From contig DAOVBC010000079.1 of the NCBI GenBank assembly GCA_030670715.1, forward strand, positions 1-8,570: a stretch of 8,570 nucleotides of DNA, given 5' to 3'. The notes under the pieces were generated by a model. The model saw only the letters and a list, made by a program, of their open reading frames with translations. It was not told the origin of the DNA and ran no database searches. The stretch is from Deltaproteobacteria bacterium (GTDB lineage: Bacteria > Desulfobacterota > Desulfobacteria > Desulfobacterales > SG8-13). The position numbers and the translations under genes were made by a program. Positions 1 through 6,223 of this stretch are shown one piece after another (position 1 is the first letter of the stretch; every line of letters begins with the position of its first letter).

Positions 1-29
1 ATTCCGAAATCATTTCCGGCGCACGTCAA

Positions 30-1415
30 TCAGTGCCACCTGGCCTGCACTGCTTCAATCTTTGCCATAATATTATTTTTTAACCAGGCCGCATCCCACC
101 ATTCCAGCGGATTGACAAATGTGCTGTGCACAAAAACGCCGAAGTGGAGGTGATCGCCGCCGGCCAAACCTGTAGAACCTGTTCTGCCGATGATATCGCC
201 TTTGGACACCATCTGGTTCACCTTCACATCAATCCGGCTTAAATGTGAATAGGTGCTCAGCAGTCCGAAACCGTGATCGATGACAACCGTTTTGCCGTAT
301 ATTCCCAGAAGACCGGCATATACTACCTGCCCGTAATTGGCTGCCGGAACTTGGGAGCGGGGAACCGAAGCCAGATCAATTCCCCGGTGAATCTGCCGGT
401 CCACCACGCGGCCTTTGTATCGATACTGCCGGGATTCCCCGAAACCGGCCTTTCTCGCCGATTTCGGCAGCCGCAGAAACGCTCCCTTCCAATGCATCAC
501 AGCCTTGCTTCGGCCGGCGATTTCCGTCACTTTGCGGTAATCTTCCCGACGCAGGTTCCGGTTGGCCCACACAAATTGATCCAGAATCGATGCTCCCGGA
601 AGCGTGATACTGCCCGTGCTGATTTCAGGCACTTTGCGCTGAAGAAACCCGTCGGTAATATTGATAACATCTTTTTTGAAGGTCTTTCGACGGATCGAAT
701 AATGGAAGTCGGTCTCGGACAGATTGTCTGCCGGATCCGTAGCGCTCAGAACCATCCGGGTCCCGGGCCCCTGGTCGACACCCAGGGCGAAAAAACTCAT
801 AAATATTTTATGGTCATCAAAATATCCATTGTGGCCCGGGAAGAATCGATCGCCCACCTTTACACCACTTTGCGGGCATTTCTCGGTCAACCTGTAAATG
901 ACCAGTCCCGCCCCCCCCTGGTTAACATAATGCGGCCGGCTTAAAACACTGATCCCGGGCGGCCGCGTATCGATGAAAACCTCTTTTTCCAGGTAGGTGA
1001 TATTACCGTGCCACCAGCGGCGCCCCGAGTAATCCCTGGCGACCATGCGCAAAAGTGCCGGGCCATCGGAAACACCTAACTTTACCGGATCAATTCTAAT
1101 ATCTAAGGAGGCATCATGCGCCCTTATACCGGAGGTACGTTCGAAGCGCCGGTCGAGCACAACGAACTCCTTTCCGTCTTTTGTCAGCGCAACCCAGACA
1201 CTTCGAATTCCGCTCTTTTGATCCGACACATGAAGGGAAATCGCCCGTGAGGATCCGATATATGGCGATGTAAGGGAAAGTTGCAGTATCGGCTCTTCGC
1301 CCTCAAAGTAAACCAATACCAGCCACAGTCCGGTGACTGCCAGGAGCAGAACTCCAAATGATATGCCCCATGCTCTTATGGTTTTCCTATTAACTTTCAA
1401 TAGGTTACGCAACAC
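30..1415 (-). CDS. Membrane-anchored M23 (LytM-type) zinc metallopeptidase
   Basis: This 461-residue protein probably hydrolyses peptidoglycan cross-bridges or peptides in the periplasm. Seen in sequence: a short basic N-terminus is followed by one hydrophobic segment (about residues 15-37) that looks like a signal anchor. A long beta-rich, Ig-like or unassigned region fills about 45-300. A C-terminal M23 domain covers about 325-440. The metal and catalytic residues of the family are all present: H343 and D347 in HRGID, H391 in YSHLS, and H422 and H424 in DHLHF. It should therefore be active, unlike degenerate LytM regulators such as EnvC or NlpD. The start used is a GTG (1413-1415) with GGAAAGG directly upstream. 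A TTG at the next codon is nearly as likely because the spacing to the GTG is very short. The gene is divergent from lptC. A run of eight G on the coding strand lies near codons 166-169. No terminator is visible in the 29 nt after the stop. The family call is firm, the substrate is inferred, and the N-terminal domain is unrecognised. Confidence 0.92.
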   Translation of the reverse strand: MLRNLLKVNRKTIRAWGISFGVLLLAVTGLWLVLVYFEGEEPILQLSLTSPYIGSSRAISLHVSDQKSGIRSVWVALTKDGKEFVVLDRRFERTSGIRAHDASLDIRIDPVKLGVSDGPALLRMVARDYSGRRWWHGNITYLEKEVFIDTRPPGISVLSRPHYVNQGGAGLVIYRLTEKCPQSGVKVGDRFFPGHNGYFDDHKIFMSFFALGVDQGPGTRMVLSATDPADNLSETDFHYSIRRKTFKKDVINITDGFLQRKVPEISTGSITLPGASILDQFVWANRNLRREDYRKVTEIAGRSKAVMHWKGAFLRLPKSARKAGFGESRQYRYKGRVVDRQIHRGIDLASVPRSQVPAANYGQVVYAGLLGIYGKTVVIDHGFGLLSTYSHLSRIDVKVNQMVSKGDIIGRTGSTGLAGGDHLHFGVFVHSTFVNPLEWWDAAWLKNNIMAKIEAVQARWH

Positions 1416-1424
1416 CTTTCCAAA

Positions 1425-1468
1425 ATGATAAGATTAAATTAAATAACAGCAATAATAAGGTTAATCAA
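1425..1468 (-). promoter_or_regulatory. Candidate promoter for the M23 peptidase gene
   Basis: Read on the minus strand, TTGATT (1468-1463) is followed by TTTAAT (1443-1438) after a 19-nt gap. This would put transcription start near 1431 and leave a short leader that includes GGAAAGG. A second -10-like TATCAT lies at 1430-1425 behind a poor TTGCTG. Both are weak matches in AT-rich DNA, where chance hits are common. The firmer inference is only that a promoter must lie in this spacer, because the gene is divergent from its neighbour. Confidence 0.25.
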
Positions 1469-1486
1469 GGCAAACTTTTTCGTTTC

Positions 1487-1515
1487 TTGACTTTTACACA
1501 GGTGCACGATAGCAT
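1487..1515 (+). promoter_or_regulatory. Candidate sigma-70 promoter of the lptC operon
   Basis: TTGACT (1487-1492, five of six to TTGACA) is followed after exactly 17 nt by TAGCAT (1510-1515, four of six to TATAAT). Transcription would begin near 1522, only about four bases before the lptC ATG at 1526. That would make the lptC message nearly leaderless. It also argues that the in-frame TTG at 1487, which is part of the -35 box, is not the start codon. The match is by eye and there is no experimental support. Confidence 0.4.
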
Positions 1516-1525
1516 TTTTGATATT

Positions 1526-2110
1526 ATGCTGTTTGCAACCATCGGGCATCCGAATAAGATACGGATAATCATCATTTTTACCATCCTGATGACGATCGGC
1601 GCCATTTCGATCGTTTTTATCAGGTATCGCCGCGCCCTGAGTGATCCTGAGGAATTCATCGCTTCAGTACCGCTGAAGGCGGACCTGTCCATCTCTGAAA
1701 TTCACCAGGTCGCAACCCGGGATGGCAGAAAGGAGTGGCGCCTGGATGCGGCTTCCGCCCATTACCTGAACGCTGAAAAACAGGTGATTCTTAAGGATCT
1801 GTCCATGACTTTTTTTCTGGAAAATCAACGAGAAGTCATTTTGACAGCAAACCGTGGTGTATTGATGACTGAATCCAAAGATGTTACCGTAAACGGCAAC
1901 GTTGTCTTAAATAGCGATGATTCGCATTTGACAACAGAAAAGCTGCACTACCAGCACGAGCACAGACGCATAACTTCCAGATCGCCGGTGGAAATTCGAA
2001 GCAATACATACCAACTGACGGCTGAAAGCATGACCCTGGATCTGAATAAAAACAGGGCCGAATTTTCAGGCAATGTAAGGGGCACTTTCAGTGAGGATTT
2101 TTCTCTGTAA
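1526..2110 (+). CDS. lptC: LPS export inner-membrane protein LptC
   Basis: LptC is the single-pass inner-membrane partner of the LptB2FG ABC exporter. It receives lipopolysaccharide and hands it to LptA in the periplasm. From the ATG used here the protein is 194 residues, close to the family's usual size of about 190. One membrane segment (about 11-34, KIRIIIIF onward) is followed by a periplasmic beta-jellyroll built of repeated strands. Characteristic pieces are NGNVVL (123-128), the HYQHEHRRITSRSPVEI stretch (141-157) and the closing SGNVRG (181-186). The reading frame stays open upstream to a TTG at 1487. ATG 1526 is preferred because the TTG lies inside a good -35 box and the ATG gives a conventional short N-terminus. 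Neither start has a clear Shine-Dalgarno. The 3' end overlaps lptA by 20 nt, so the two are probably translationally coupled. Identification rests on both sequence style and position before lptA. Confidence 0.9.
   Translation: MLFATIGHPNKIRIIIIFTILMTIGAISIVFIRYRRALSDPEEFIASVPLKADLSISEIHQVATRDGRKEWRLDAASAHYLNAEKQVILKDLSMTFFLENQREVILTANRGVLMTESKDVTVNGNVVLNSDDSHLTTEKLHYQHEHRRITSRSPVEIRSNTYQLTAESMTLDLNKNRAEFSGNVRGTFSEDFSL
2077..2082 (+). promoter_or_regulatory. Ribosome binding site fixing the GTG start of lptA
   Basis: AAGGGG lies inside the 3' end of lptC, with an 8-nt gap to the GTG at 2091. It is the only good Shine-Dalgarno near the N-terminus of lptA. It supports a GTG start that overlaps lptC rather than a later internal start. 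Confidence 0.6.
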
Positions 2111-2657
2111 ATACCCCCTGCTCCGGCTGGTGCCGGCGGTGGTTCTGGCGTTTTTCGCCTATTGCACCCTGTCGCCATTATCCGGATTTGCCGACGACAA
2201 GGCTATCCCGCCACGGCAAAACCAGGCCAAAAAGATTATCATCACGGCGGATCGGCTGGTCTCTGAGAGTCGGACAAAAGTAGCCGAATTTATTGGTAAT
2301 GTCAAAGTTACCCGCAGAGGTAGCGTCATCACCGCCGACAGGCTCAAGGTATATTACGCCAAAGCGTTGGATGATAAAAATACACCGACCGGTGGTAAAG
2401 CGGCAATAGAAAAAATTATTGCAATGGGCAATGTTCGCATCATAACTGAGGATTTGGTTGCTGTAGCGCAAAAAGCGATTTACAACCGAAAAACTCAGAT
2501 CGTTACCCTTTCGGGAGCAAACACGCAGGTAACCAGCGGGGACAATTCGATTACAGGCACCGAGATAACGCTTTACATGGACAGCGAGCGGATCCGCGTC
2601 TCGGGTGGGGCAAAAAAACGCGTCAGGGTAATATTGAATCCGGCGAAAAAAAAGTAA
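2091..2657 (+). CDS. lptA: Periplasmic LPS-transport bridge protein LptA
   Basis: LptA polymerises head to tail across the periplasm and carries LPS from LptC to LptD. The 188-residue product starts with a Sec signal peptide: basic residues, a hydrophobic core (about 10-27) and a likely signal-peptidase-I site after GFA (32-34). An OstA-type beta-jellyroll follows from about residue 48. Recognisable strands are ITADRLVSESRTKVAEFIGNV (51-71), SVITADRLKVYY (78-89), KIIAMGNVRIIT (108-119) and the late TGTEITLYMDSERI. The C-terminus is lysine-rich and ends in PAKKK. Several strands repeat the A-D-R-L pattern, as usual in this fold. The GTG start is supported by a well-spaced AAGGGG. The gene overlaps lptC by 20 nt and is followed by 102 nt before lptB. 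An eight-A run sits just before the stop codon. LptA and LptC share a fold, but the signal peptide (rather than an anchor) and the gene order settle which is which. Confidence 0.92.
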   Translation: MRIFLCKYPLLRLVPAVVLAFFAYCTLSPLSGFADDKAIPPRQNQAKKIIITADRLVSESRTKVAEFIGNVKVTRRGSVITADRLKVYYAKALDDKNTPTGGKAAIEKIIAMGNVRIITEDLVAVAQKAIYNRKTQIVTLSGANTQVTSGDNSITGTEITLYMDSERIRVSGGAKKRVRVILNPAKKK

Positions 2658-2685
2658 TCTTAATATCACTGTTTTGATTGATGTA

Positions 2686-2714
2686 TTGATTAAATCTGGT
2701 ATAACAGTTACCAT
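2686..2714 (+). promoter_or_regulatory. Possible internal promoter upstream of lptB
   Basis: The lptA-lptB spacer (2658-2759) is strikingly AT-rich. TTGATT (2686-2691) and TACCAT (2709-2714) stand 17 nt apart, and TATAAC (2700-2705) and CATAAT (2718-2723) offer further -10-like words. A small inverted repeat, TGGTA...TACCA, sits at 2697-2713. The nearest purine-rich word to the lptB start, GGGAAG at 2740-2745, is 14 nt away, which is long for a Shine-Dalgarno. A secondary start here would let lptB be expressed apart from lptCA. The evidence is weak. Confidence 0.25.
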
Positions 2715-2759
2715 ATACATAATATATATTGCGTTATTCGGGAAGCTGCACCTTAAAAA

Positions 2760-3482
2760 ATGGCGGTATTGTCACTGAAGAAACTCGATAAGGTTTACAA
2801 TGACAGAAAAGTGGTTGATTCCGTCACTTTGGATGTTGAAAGCCGCCGCGTCGTCGGTCTTCTCGGGCCGAATGGTGCCGGGAAAACCACCACTTTTTAC
2901 ATGACTGTCGGTATGGTTCGACCCGATTCAGGTCAAGTATTCCTCGATGGTGATGATATCACCGGTTACCCGATGTATCTGCGGGCGCGCAAGGGTGTCG
3001 GTTATCTGCCGCAGGAAACGTCGATTTTCAGAAAACTGACAGTGAAGCAAAACATACTGGCCATACTCGAAACGCTTTCAATTTCTAGATCAGAACGGGA
3101 AGAGCGGGCGGATAGGCTGCTTGAAGAACTCGGGATTAAACATCTTTCCGACCAGAAGGCCATCTTGCTGTCGGGGGGTGAAAAACGTCGCCTTGAAATC
3201 TCCCGGGCTCTGGCAACAAATCCATCTTTTATGCTCCTTGACGAACCTTTTGCAGGCGTTGACCCCCTGGCGGTCATTGACATTAAAAACATAATCGGGC
3301 ATTTAAGAGAAAGGGGAATCGGAGTGCTCATCTCCGACCACAATGTGAGAGATACACTTGATTCCTGTGACACCGCTTATATATTAAATGAAGGCAAGGT
3401 AATTGTTTCCGGCACTCCCGAGCAAATAACATCGAGCGAGATCGCCCGGCGGATATATTTGGGAGACGAATTCAAAATGTAG
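2760..3482 (+). CDS. lptB: LPS export ABC transporter ATP-binding protein LptB
   Basis: LptB is the cytoplasmic ATPase that dimerises under LptF and LptG to drive LPS extraction from the inner membrane. The 240-residue length is normal. All nucleotide-binding motifs are intact: Walker A GPNGAGKTT (36-44), Q-loop Q85, ABC signature LSGGE (137-141), Walker B FMLLDEP with catalytic E162 (157-163), and the switch histidine H194 in ISDHN. The signature is followed by the basic KRRLEISRAL run, and the tail ends LGDEFKM. Both are typical of LptB rather than of the related amino-acid transporter ATPase LivF. The start is fixed by the family N-terminus (MAVLSLKKLDKVY). Gene order lptA-lptB-rpoN confirms the assignment. 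lptF and lptG are not in the window, which is usual because they commonly lie elsewhere. Confidence 0.96.
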   Translation: MAVLSLKKLDKVYNDRKVVDSVTLDVESRRVVGLLGPNGAGKTTTFYMTVGMVRPDSGQVFLDGDDITGYPMYLRARKGVGYLPQETSIFRKLTVKQNILAILETLSISRSEREERADRLLEELGIKHLSDQKAILLSGGEKRRLEISRALATNPSFMLLDEPFAGVDPLAVIDIKNIIGHLRERGIGVLISDHNVRDTLDSCDTAYILNEGKVIVSGTPEQITSSEIARRIYLGDEFKM

Positions 3483-3487
3483 CGAAT

Positions 3488-3506
3488 CCGGGACTAAAGA
3501 GCCCGG
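3488..3506 (+). other. Small GC hairpin after lptB
   Basis: CCGGG (3488-3492) pairs with CCCGG (3502-3506). Two further base pairs inside can form past a bulged A, closing a four-base loop. Only three T follow, so this is at best a weak or partial terminator between lptB and rpoN. It might instead trim or stabilise the lpt message. Confidence 0.4.
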
Positions 3507-3603
3507 CTTTGATTAACCTCGGTGATGATATACAGACTATAGTTATCTGACGTACAGATTCAAGATACATAAGGTGAAAAAATACCGTCGATCGCAATTA
3601 TAA

Positions 3604-3631
3604 AATCCTGAATCCTGAATCTTGAATCCTT
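3604..3631 (+). repeat. Four-unit 7-bp tandem repeat (AATCCTG) in the rpoN leader
   Basis: Four consecutive heptamers read AATCCTG, AATCCTG, AATCTTG and AATCCTT. The next seven bases (AATCGAA) look like a decayed fifth copy. Upstream, GATTCAAGAT (3557-3566) is an exact reverse complement of ATCTTGAATC (3619-3628), which spans the third and fourth units. The array could therefore fold back across 52 nt. It is non-coding. Short heptanucleotide arrays like this resemble dispersed intergenic repeats in some genomes, but whether this one is dispersed cannot be told from one copy. Confidence 0.75.
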
Positions 3632-3647
3632 AATCGAATAAATGTTC

Positions 3648-3680
3648 CTGGGCAGAGTAATAATCTCTAACATGGCCCAG
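3648..3680 (+). promoter_or_regulatory. Interrupted stem-loop in the rpoN 5' leader
   Basis: CTGGGCAGAG (3648-3657) can pair first with CTCT (3665-3668), enclosing a 7-nt loop. After a six-base bulge it can pair with GCCCAG (3675-3680). The structure ends 29 nt before the rpoN ATG. rpoN has no recognisable Shine-Dalgarno, so leader structure could matter for translation. The pairing is visible, but the function is inferred. Confidence 0.35.
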
Positions 3681-3709
3681 AAGACCAAGTTCTACAAGAT
3701 AAAACACAA

Positions 3710-5143
3710 ATGGTACTCGAATTAAGACAGCAGCTTAAACTGACCCAACAGCTTATCATGACCCCGCAACTGCAGATGGCGATCAAGCTTCTGCAGTTGT
3801 CCCGTCTGGAGCTTCTGGACACTATTAGCCAGGAACTGGAGGAAAACCCCGCCCTGGAAGAAATGCAGGAAACGGCGTCCGACGAGCAATTGTTAGAACC
3901 GGTTGACCCGGGCACTGATGGCGACGGCGAGGCAAAAGAAGTTACCATCGAAGAGAAAATCCAGGATGATATCGATTGGAGTAACTACCTCGACGAATAC
4001 AACACCCCCGGCAGAGTCAATTATGAATCTGAAAGTAGAGAGGCACCGAGATTTGAAGCCTTCGTTGCGCGCAGAGAATCCTTAAATGATCACCTTTTGT
4101 GGCAATTGCTGATGACCTCCCCCACGAAAAAAGAGGAGAGGATCGGAAGCCTGATTGTCGGCAACCTTAATCGGGATGGCTATCTTGACATACAGGTCGA
4201 AAACATTGCCCGTATGAGTGGCTCTTCCGTGGAACGGGTCGAGCAGGTTTTATCCCTTATGCAGACCTTTGATCCGGTGGGTGTATGCGCCAGGGACCTC
4301 AGCGAATGTTTGCTGATTCAGGCCGGGCATTTTAATATCGACGATACGATGGTAACCGAAATTATCAAACACCATCTCGGTAATTTAGAAAAAAAGAATT
4401 ACAAGGCCATCTGTCGGTCACTCAAAATAAACACGGAGGATGTGGCCGCTGCCGTAAATATTATTAAAGGTCTCGAACCCCGACCCGGCAGACAGTATTC
4501 GGATGATACCCCCCAGTATATTACCCCGGATATATATGTCTATAAAATCGAGGATGAGTTCGTCATTGTATTAAATGACGACGGCATGCCGAAACTGAGG
4601 GTAAATTCCTTTTACAGAAGGTCCATCAGCTCCGGAGAAAAACTTTCCGGTGAAGCCGCGAATTATATCCAGGACAAGCTCCGATCCGCAGCCTGGCTGA
4701 TCAAAAGTATTCACCAGCGGCAGAAGACCATTTACAGGGTTATGGAAAGTATCCTGGGTTTCCAAAGGGACTTTTTCGAAAAGGGGATTGCACATTTGAA
4801 ACCGATGGTGCTCAGAGATGTTGCCCAGGACATCGGCATGCATGAATCGACCATCAGCCGTGTGACCACAAATAAATATGCCCACACTCCTCAGGGTATT
4901 TTTGAACTGAAATATTTTTTCAACAGTTCTATTAAACGCCTTTACGGCGGTGCCATTGCATCGGTAAGTGTACAGGAAAAAATCAAGCAAATTATCGCCG
5001 CTGAAGACCCGTACAAGCCTTACAGCGACGATAAAATTTCAAAAATATTAAAAGCGTCACATATCAACATTGCCCGCAGGACTGTTGCCAAGTACCGAGA
5101 AATGTTAAACGTACTTCCCTCCAACAAACGCAAACAAATTTAA
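3710..5143 (+). CDS. rpoN: RNA polymerase sigma-54 factor RpoN
   Basis: Sigma-54 directs RNA polymerase to -24/-12 promoters that need AAA+ enhancer-binding activators. The 477-residue length is typical. Region I (about 1-50) is glutamine- and leucine-rich (LRQQLKLTQQLIMTPQLQMAIKLLQLSRLEL) and interacts with the activator. Region II (about 51-100) is acidic and variable. Region III holds the core-binding domain (about 115-310) and a helix-turn-helix (about 367-390, VLRDVAQDIGMHESTISRVT). The KYFF element follows (401-404), and the diagnostic RpoN box ARRTVAKYRE is at 455-464. All regions are intact. The start is set by the conserved MxLELRQQLKLTQQL opening. There is no good ribosome binding site upstream, which is unusual next to hpf with its clear GGAG. 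A 227-nt spacer separates it from lptB and only 12 nt separate it from hpf, so rpoN probably heads or re-sets the downstream transcription unit. No convincing -24/-12 site was found for autoregulation. Confidence 0.98.
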   Translation: MVLELRQQLKLTQQLIMTPQLQMAIKLLQLSRLELLDTISQELEENPALEEMQETASDEQLLEPVDPGTDGDGEAKEVTIEEKIQDDIDWSNYLDEYNTPGRVNYESESREAPRFEAFVARRESLNDHLLWQLLMTSPTKKEERIGSLIVGNLNRDGYLDIQVENIARMSGSSVERVEQVLSLMQTFDPVGVCARDLSECLLIQAGHFNIDDTMVTEIIKHHLGNLEKKNYKAICRSLKINTEDVAAAVNIIKGLEPRPGRQYSDDTPQYITPDIYVYKIEDEFVIVLNDDGMPKLRVNSFYRRSISSGEKLSGEAANYIQDKLRSAAWLIKSIHQRQKTIYRVMESILGFQRDFFEKGIAHLKPMVLRDVAQDIGMHESTISRVTTNKYAHTPQGIFELKYFFNSSIKRLYGGAIASVSVQEKIKQIIAAEDPYKPYSDDKISKILKASHINIARRTVAKYREMLNVLPSNKRKQI

Positions 5144-5155
5144 GGAGTTTTTTGT

Positions 5156-5689
5156 ATGCAGACATCTGTCACCTTTAAAAATCTTGATCCTTCTGAAAAT
5201 TTAAAATCCTACGTCACCGAAAAACTTGATCGCTTCGATAGATTACTGGACAACCCGGCCGAGGCCAATGTCGTCCTTTCGGTGGAAAAATTCAGGCACA
5301 TTGCTGAAATTAACATTACCGGCGACCGCATGAATATAAACGGCAAAGAAGAAATCACTAATATGTATTCCGCCATCGATATGGTTCTGGATAAACTCGA
5401 AAAACAGATTAAGAAAAGTAAACAGAAAATACGGGAATACCGGATCGGTTCCAAGGTCAGCATCAAGGAAATATCCGGCCATGAATTAGCAGCTGCCGAA
5501 GAAGATGCCGAGCAGGAAGTCAAGGTTAAAAATATAGATTATAAACCTATGGATGTTGAAGAAGCAGTGATGCAAATGGATCTGGTCAAGGACAGTTTTC
5601 TTGTCTTTACAAATGCCCGCACAGATAAGGTGAATGTACTGTATCGTCGCAAGGACGGGCACTATGGCTTGATTCAGCCCAGCAGCTAA
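5156..5689 (+). CDS. hpf: Long-form ribosome hibernation promoting factor HPF
   Basis: HPF binds the 30S decoding region and stops translation. The long form also pairs two ribosomes into inactive 100S dimers. The protein has 177 residues, against about 95 for the short enterobacterial HPF. The N-terminal ribosome-binding domain spans about 1-100 (starting MQTSVTFKNLDPSENLKSYV). An acidic linker follows at about 107-121 (AAAEEDAEQE). The C-terminal dimerisation domain runs from about 123 to 174 (KVKNIDYKPMDVEEAVMQMD, then SFLVFTNA and VNVLYRRKDGHYGLI). GGAG sits 8 nt before the ATG, immediately after the rpoN stop, so the two genes are very likely co-transcribed. Location in the rpoN cluster matches short hpf of other proteobacteria, but the architecture is that of the long type. 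A separate Rmf-like dimerisation partner would therefore not be expected. Confidence 0.96.
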   Translation: MQTSVTFKNLDPSENLKSYVTEKLDRFDRLLDNPAEANVVLSVEKFRHIAEINITGDRMNINGKEEITNMYSAIDMVLDKLEKQIKKSKQKIREYRIGSKVSIKEISGHELAAAEEDAEQEVKVKNIDYKPMDVEEAVMQMDLVKDSFLVFTNARTDKVNVLYRRKDGHYGLIQPSS

Positions 5690-5752
5690 AATTTAGTTCT
5701 TTAGCGGCATCCTCAAACTCTGTATAAAACACGTATTGATTGGTATATTCAG

Positions 5753-6211
5753 ATGAAAATTTTGGACGTCTTGCCAAGGAAGGCGATTATTGCTGACCTG
5801 AAAGCACAGGATAAAAAGAGCATCCTGGAAGAGCTCGTCATACCGATTGCAGCCATTGCCAATCTGGATCAAGAAGACCTTGTCCGGGTGCTCATGGAAA
5901 GAGAGCGCTTGGGAAGTACCGGAATCGGAGGTGGTATCGGTATCCCGCACGGAAAACTGCGCGACCTGGAGTCTCTTGTACTCGGATTCGGTTTGTGCCG
6001 CAAGGGAGTCGATTTTGAATCTATGGACGGTCGCCCGACCCATATTTTTTTCCTTCTGATGACACCGGAGAACTCCACCGGCCTGCATCTGAAACTTCTG
6101 GCCAGGATATCCAAAATTCTGAAACACGATCCATTCCGTGAAAGGTTGTTAAAAGCTGTTGATAGTGATGAAATTTATTCGATCATCGAAGAAGAGGATG
6201 AGGAATTTTAA
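5753..6211 (+). CDS. ptsN: Nitrogen-PTS enzyme IIA (PtsN)
   Basis: PtsN is the terminal phosphoacceptor of the nitrogen-related phosphotransferase system. It regulates rather than transports, in other bacteria affecting potassium uptake, nitrogen and envelope stress. The 152-residue protein is a single EIIA fructose/Ntr-type domain. The phosphorylatable histidine is H66 in GIGIPHGK, preceded by the conserved ERLGSTGIGGG stretch (51-61). HIFFLLMTPENSTGLHLKLLARISKIL (97-123) is the second family landmark. The tail is very acidic (EEEDEEF). A 63-nt AT-rich spacer separates it from hpf. There is no clear Shine-Dalgarno before the ATG at 5753, although the N-terminus (MKILDVLPRKAII) fits the family. 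Downstream lies a strong stem-loop before rapZ. Position between hpf and rapZ makes PtsN, rather than a sugar-specific EIIA-Fru, the clear choice. Confidence 0.95.
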   Translation: MKILDVLPRKAIIADLKAQDKKSILEELVIPIAAIANLDQEDLVRVLMERERLGSTGIGGGIGIPHGKLRDLESLVLGFGLCRKGVDFESMDGRPTHIFFLLMTPENSTGLHLKLLARISKILKHDPFRERLLKAVDSDEIYSIIEEEDEEF

Positions 6212-6223
6212 ACCCCTTGTGAC

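Noticed and set aside
1..29. Imperfect CCGAAA / TTTCCGG pairing downstream of the M23 stop, as a terminator
   Set aside because: Too short, contains a bulge, and shows no T-run in the reading direction.
273..944. A 223-codon plus-strand open frame opposite the M23 gene
   Set aside because: It is antisense to a conserved enzyme with all catalytic motifs, has no recognisable domain, and reads like the complement of a coding frame.
1487..1525. TTG start for lptC giving 207 residues
   Set aside because: The TTG is part of a good -35 box, has no ribosome binding site, and adds 13 residues not needed for the family. Kept only as an alternative.
2178..2720. A 180-codon minus-strand open frame opposite lptA and its spacer
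   Set aside because: It overlaps the well-supported lptA, contains no known motif, and has no plausible ribosome binding context.
3488..3514. Rho-independent terminator after lptB
   Set aside because: The stem is short and bulged and only three T follow. Listed as a hairpin, not as a terminator.
3604..3631. CRISPR-like array
   Set aside because: Units are only 7 bp and directly abutting, with no spacers and no cas genes nearby.
3483..3709. Sigma-54 or sigma-70 promoter for rpoN
   Set aside because: No GG/GC pair with proper -24/-12 context and no well-spaced -35/-10 pair. TATAGT (3538-3543) and TATAAA (3599-3604) lack partners.
4571..4990. A 139-codon minus-strand open frame inside rpoN
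   Set aside because: It is a shadow of the conserved sigma-54 C-terminal region, with no independent coding signal seen.
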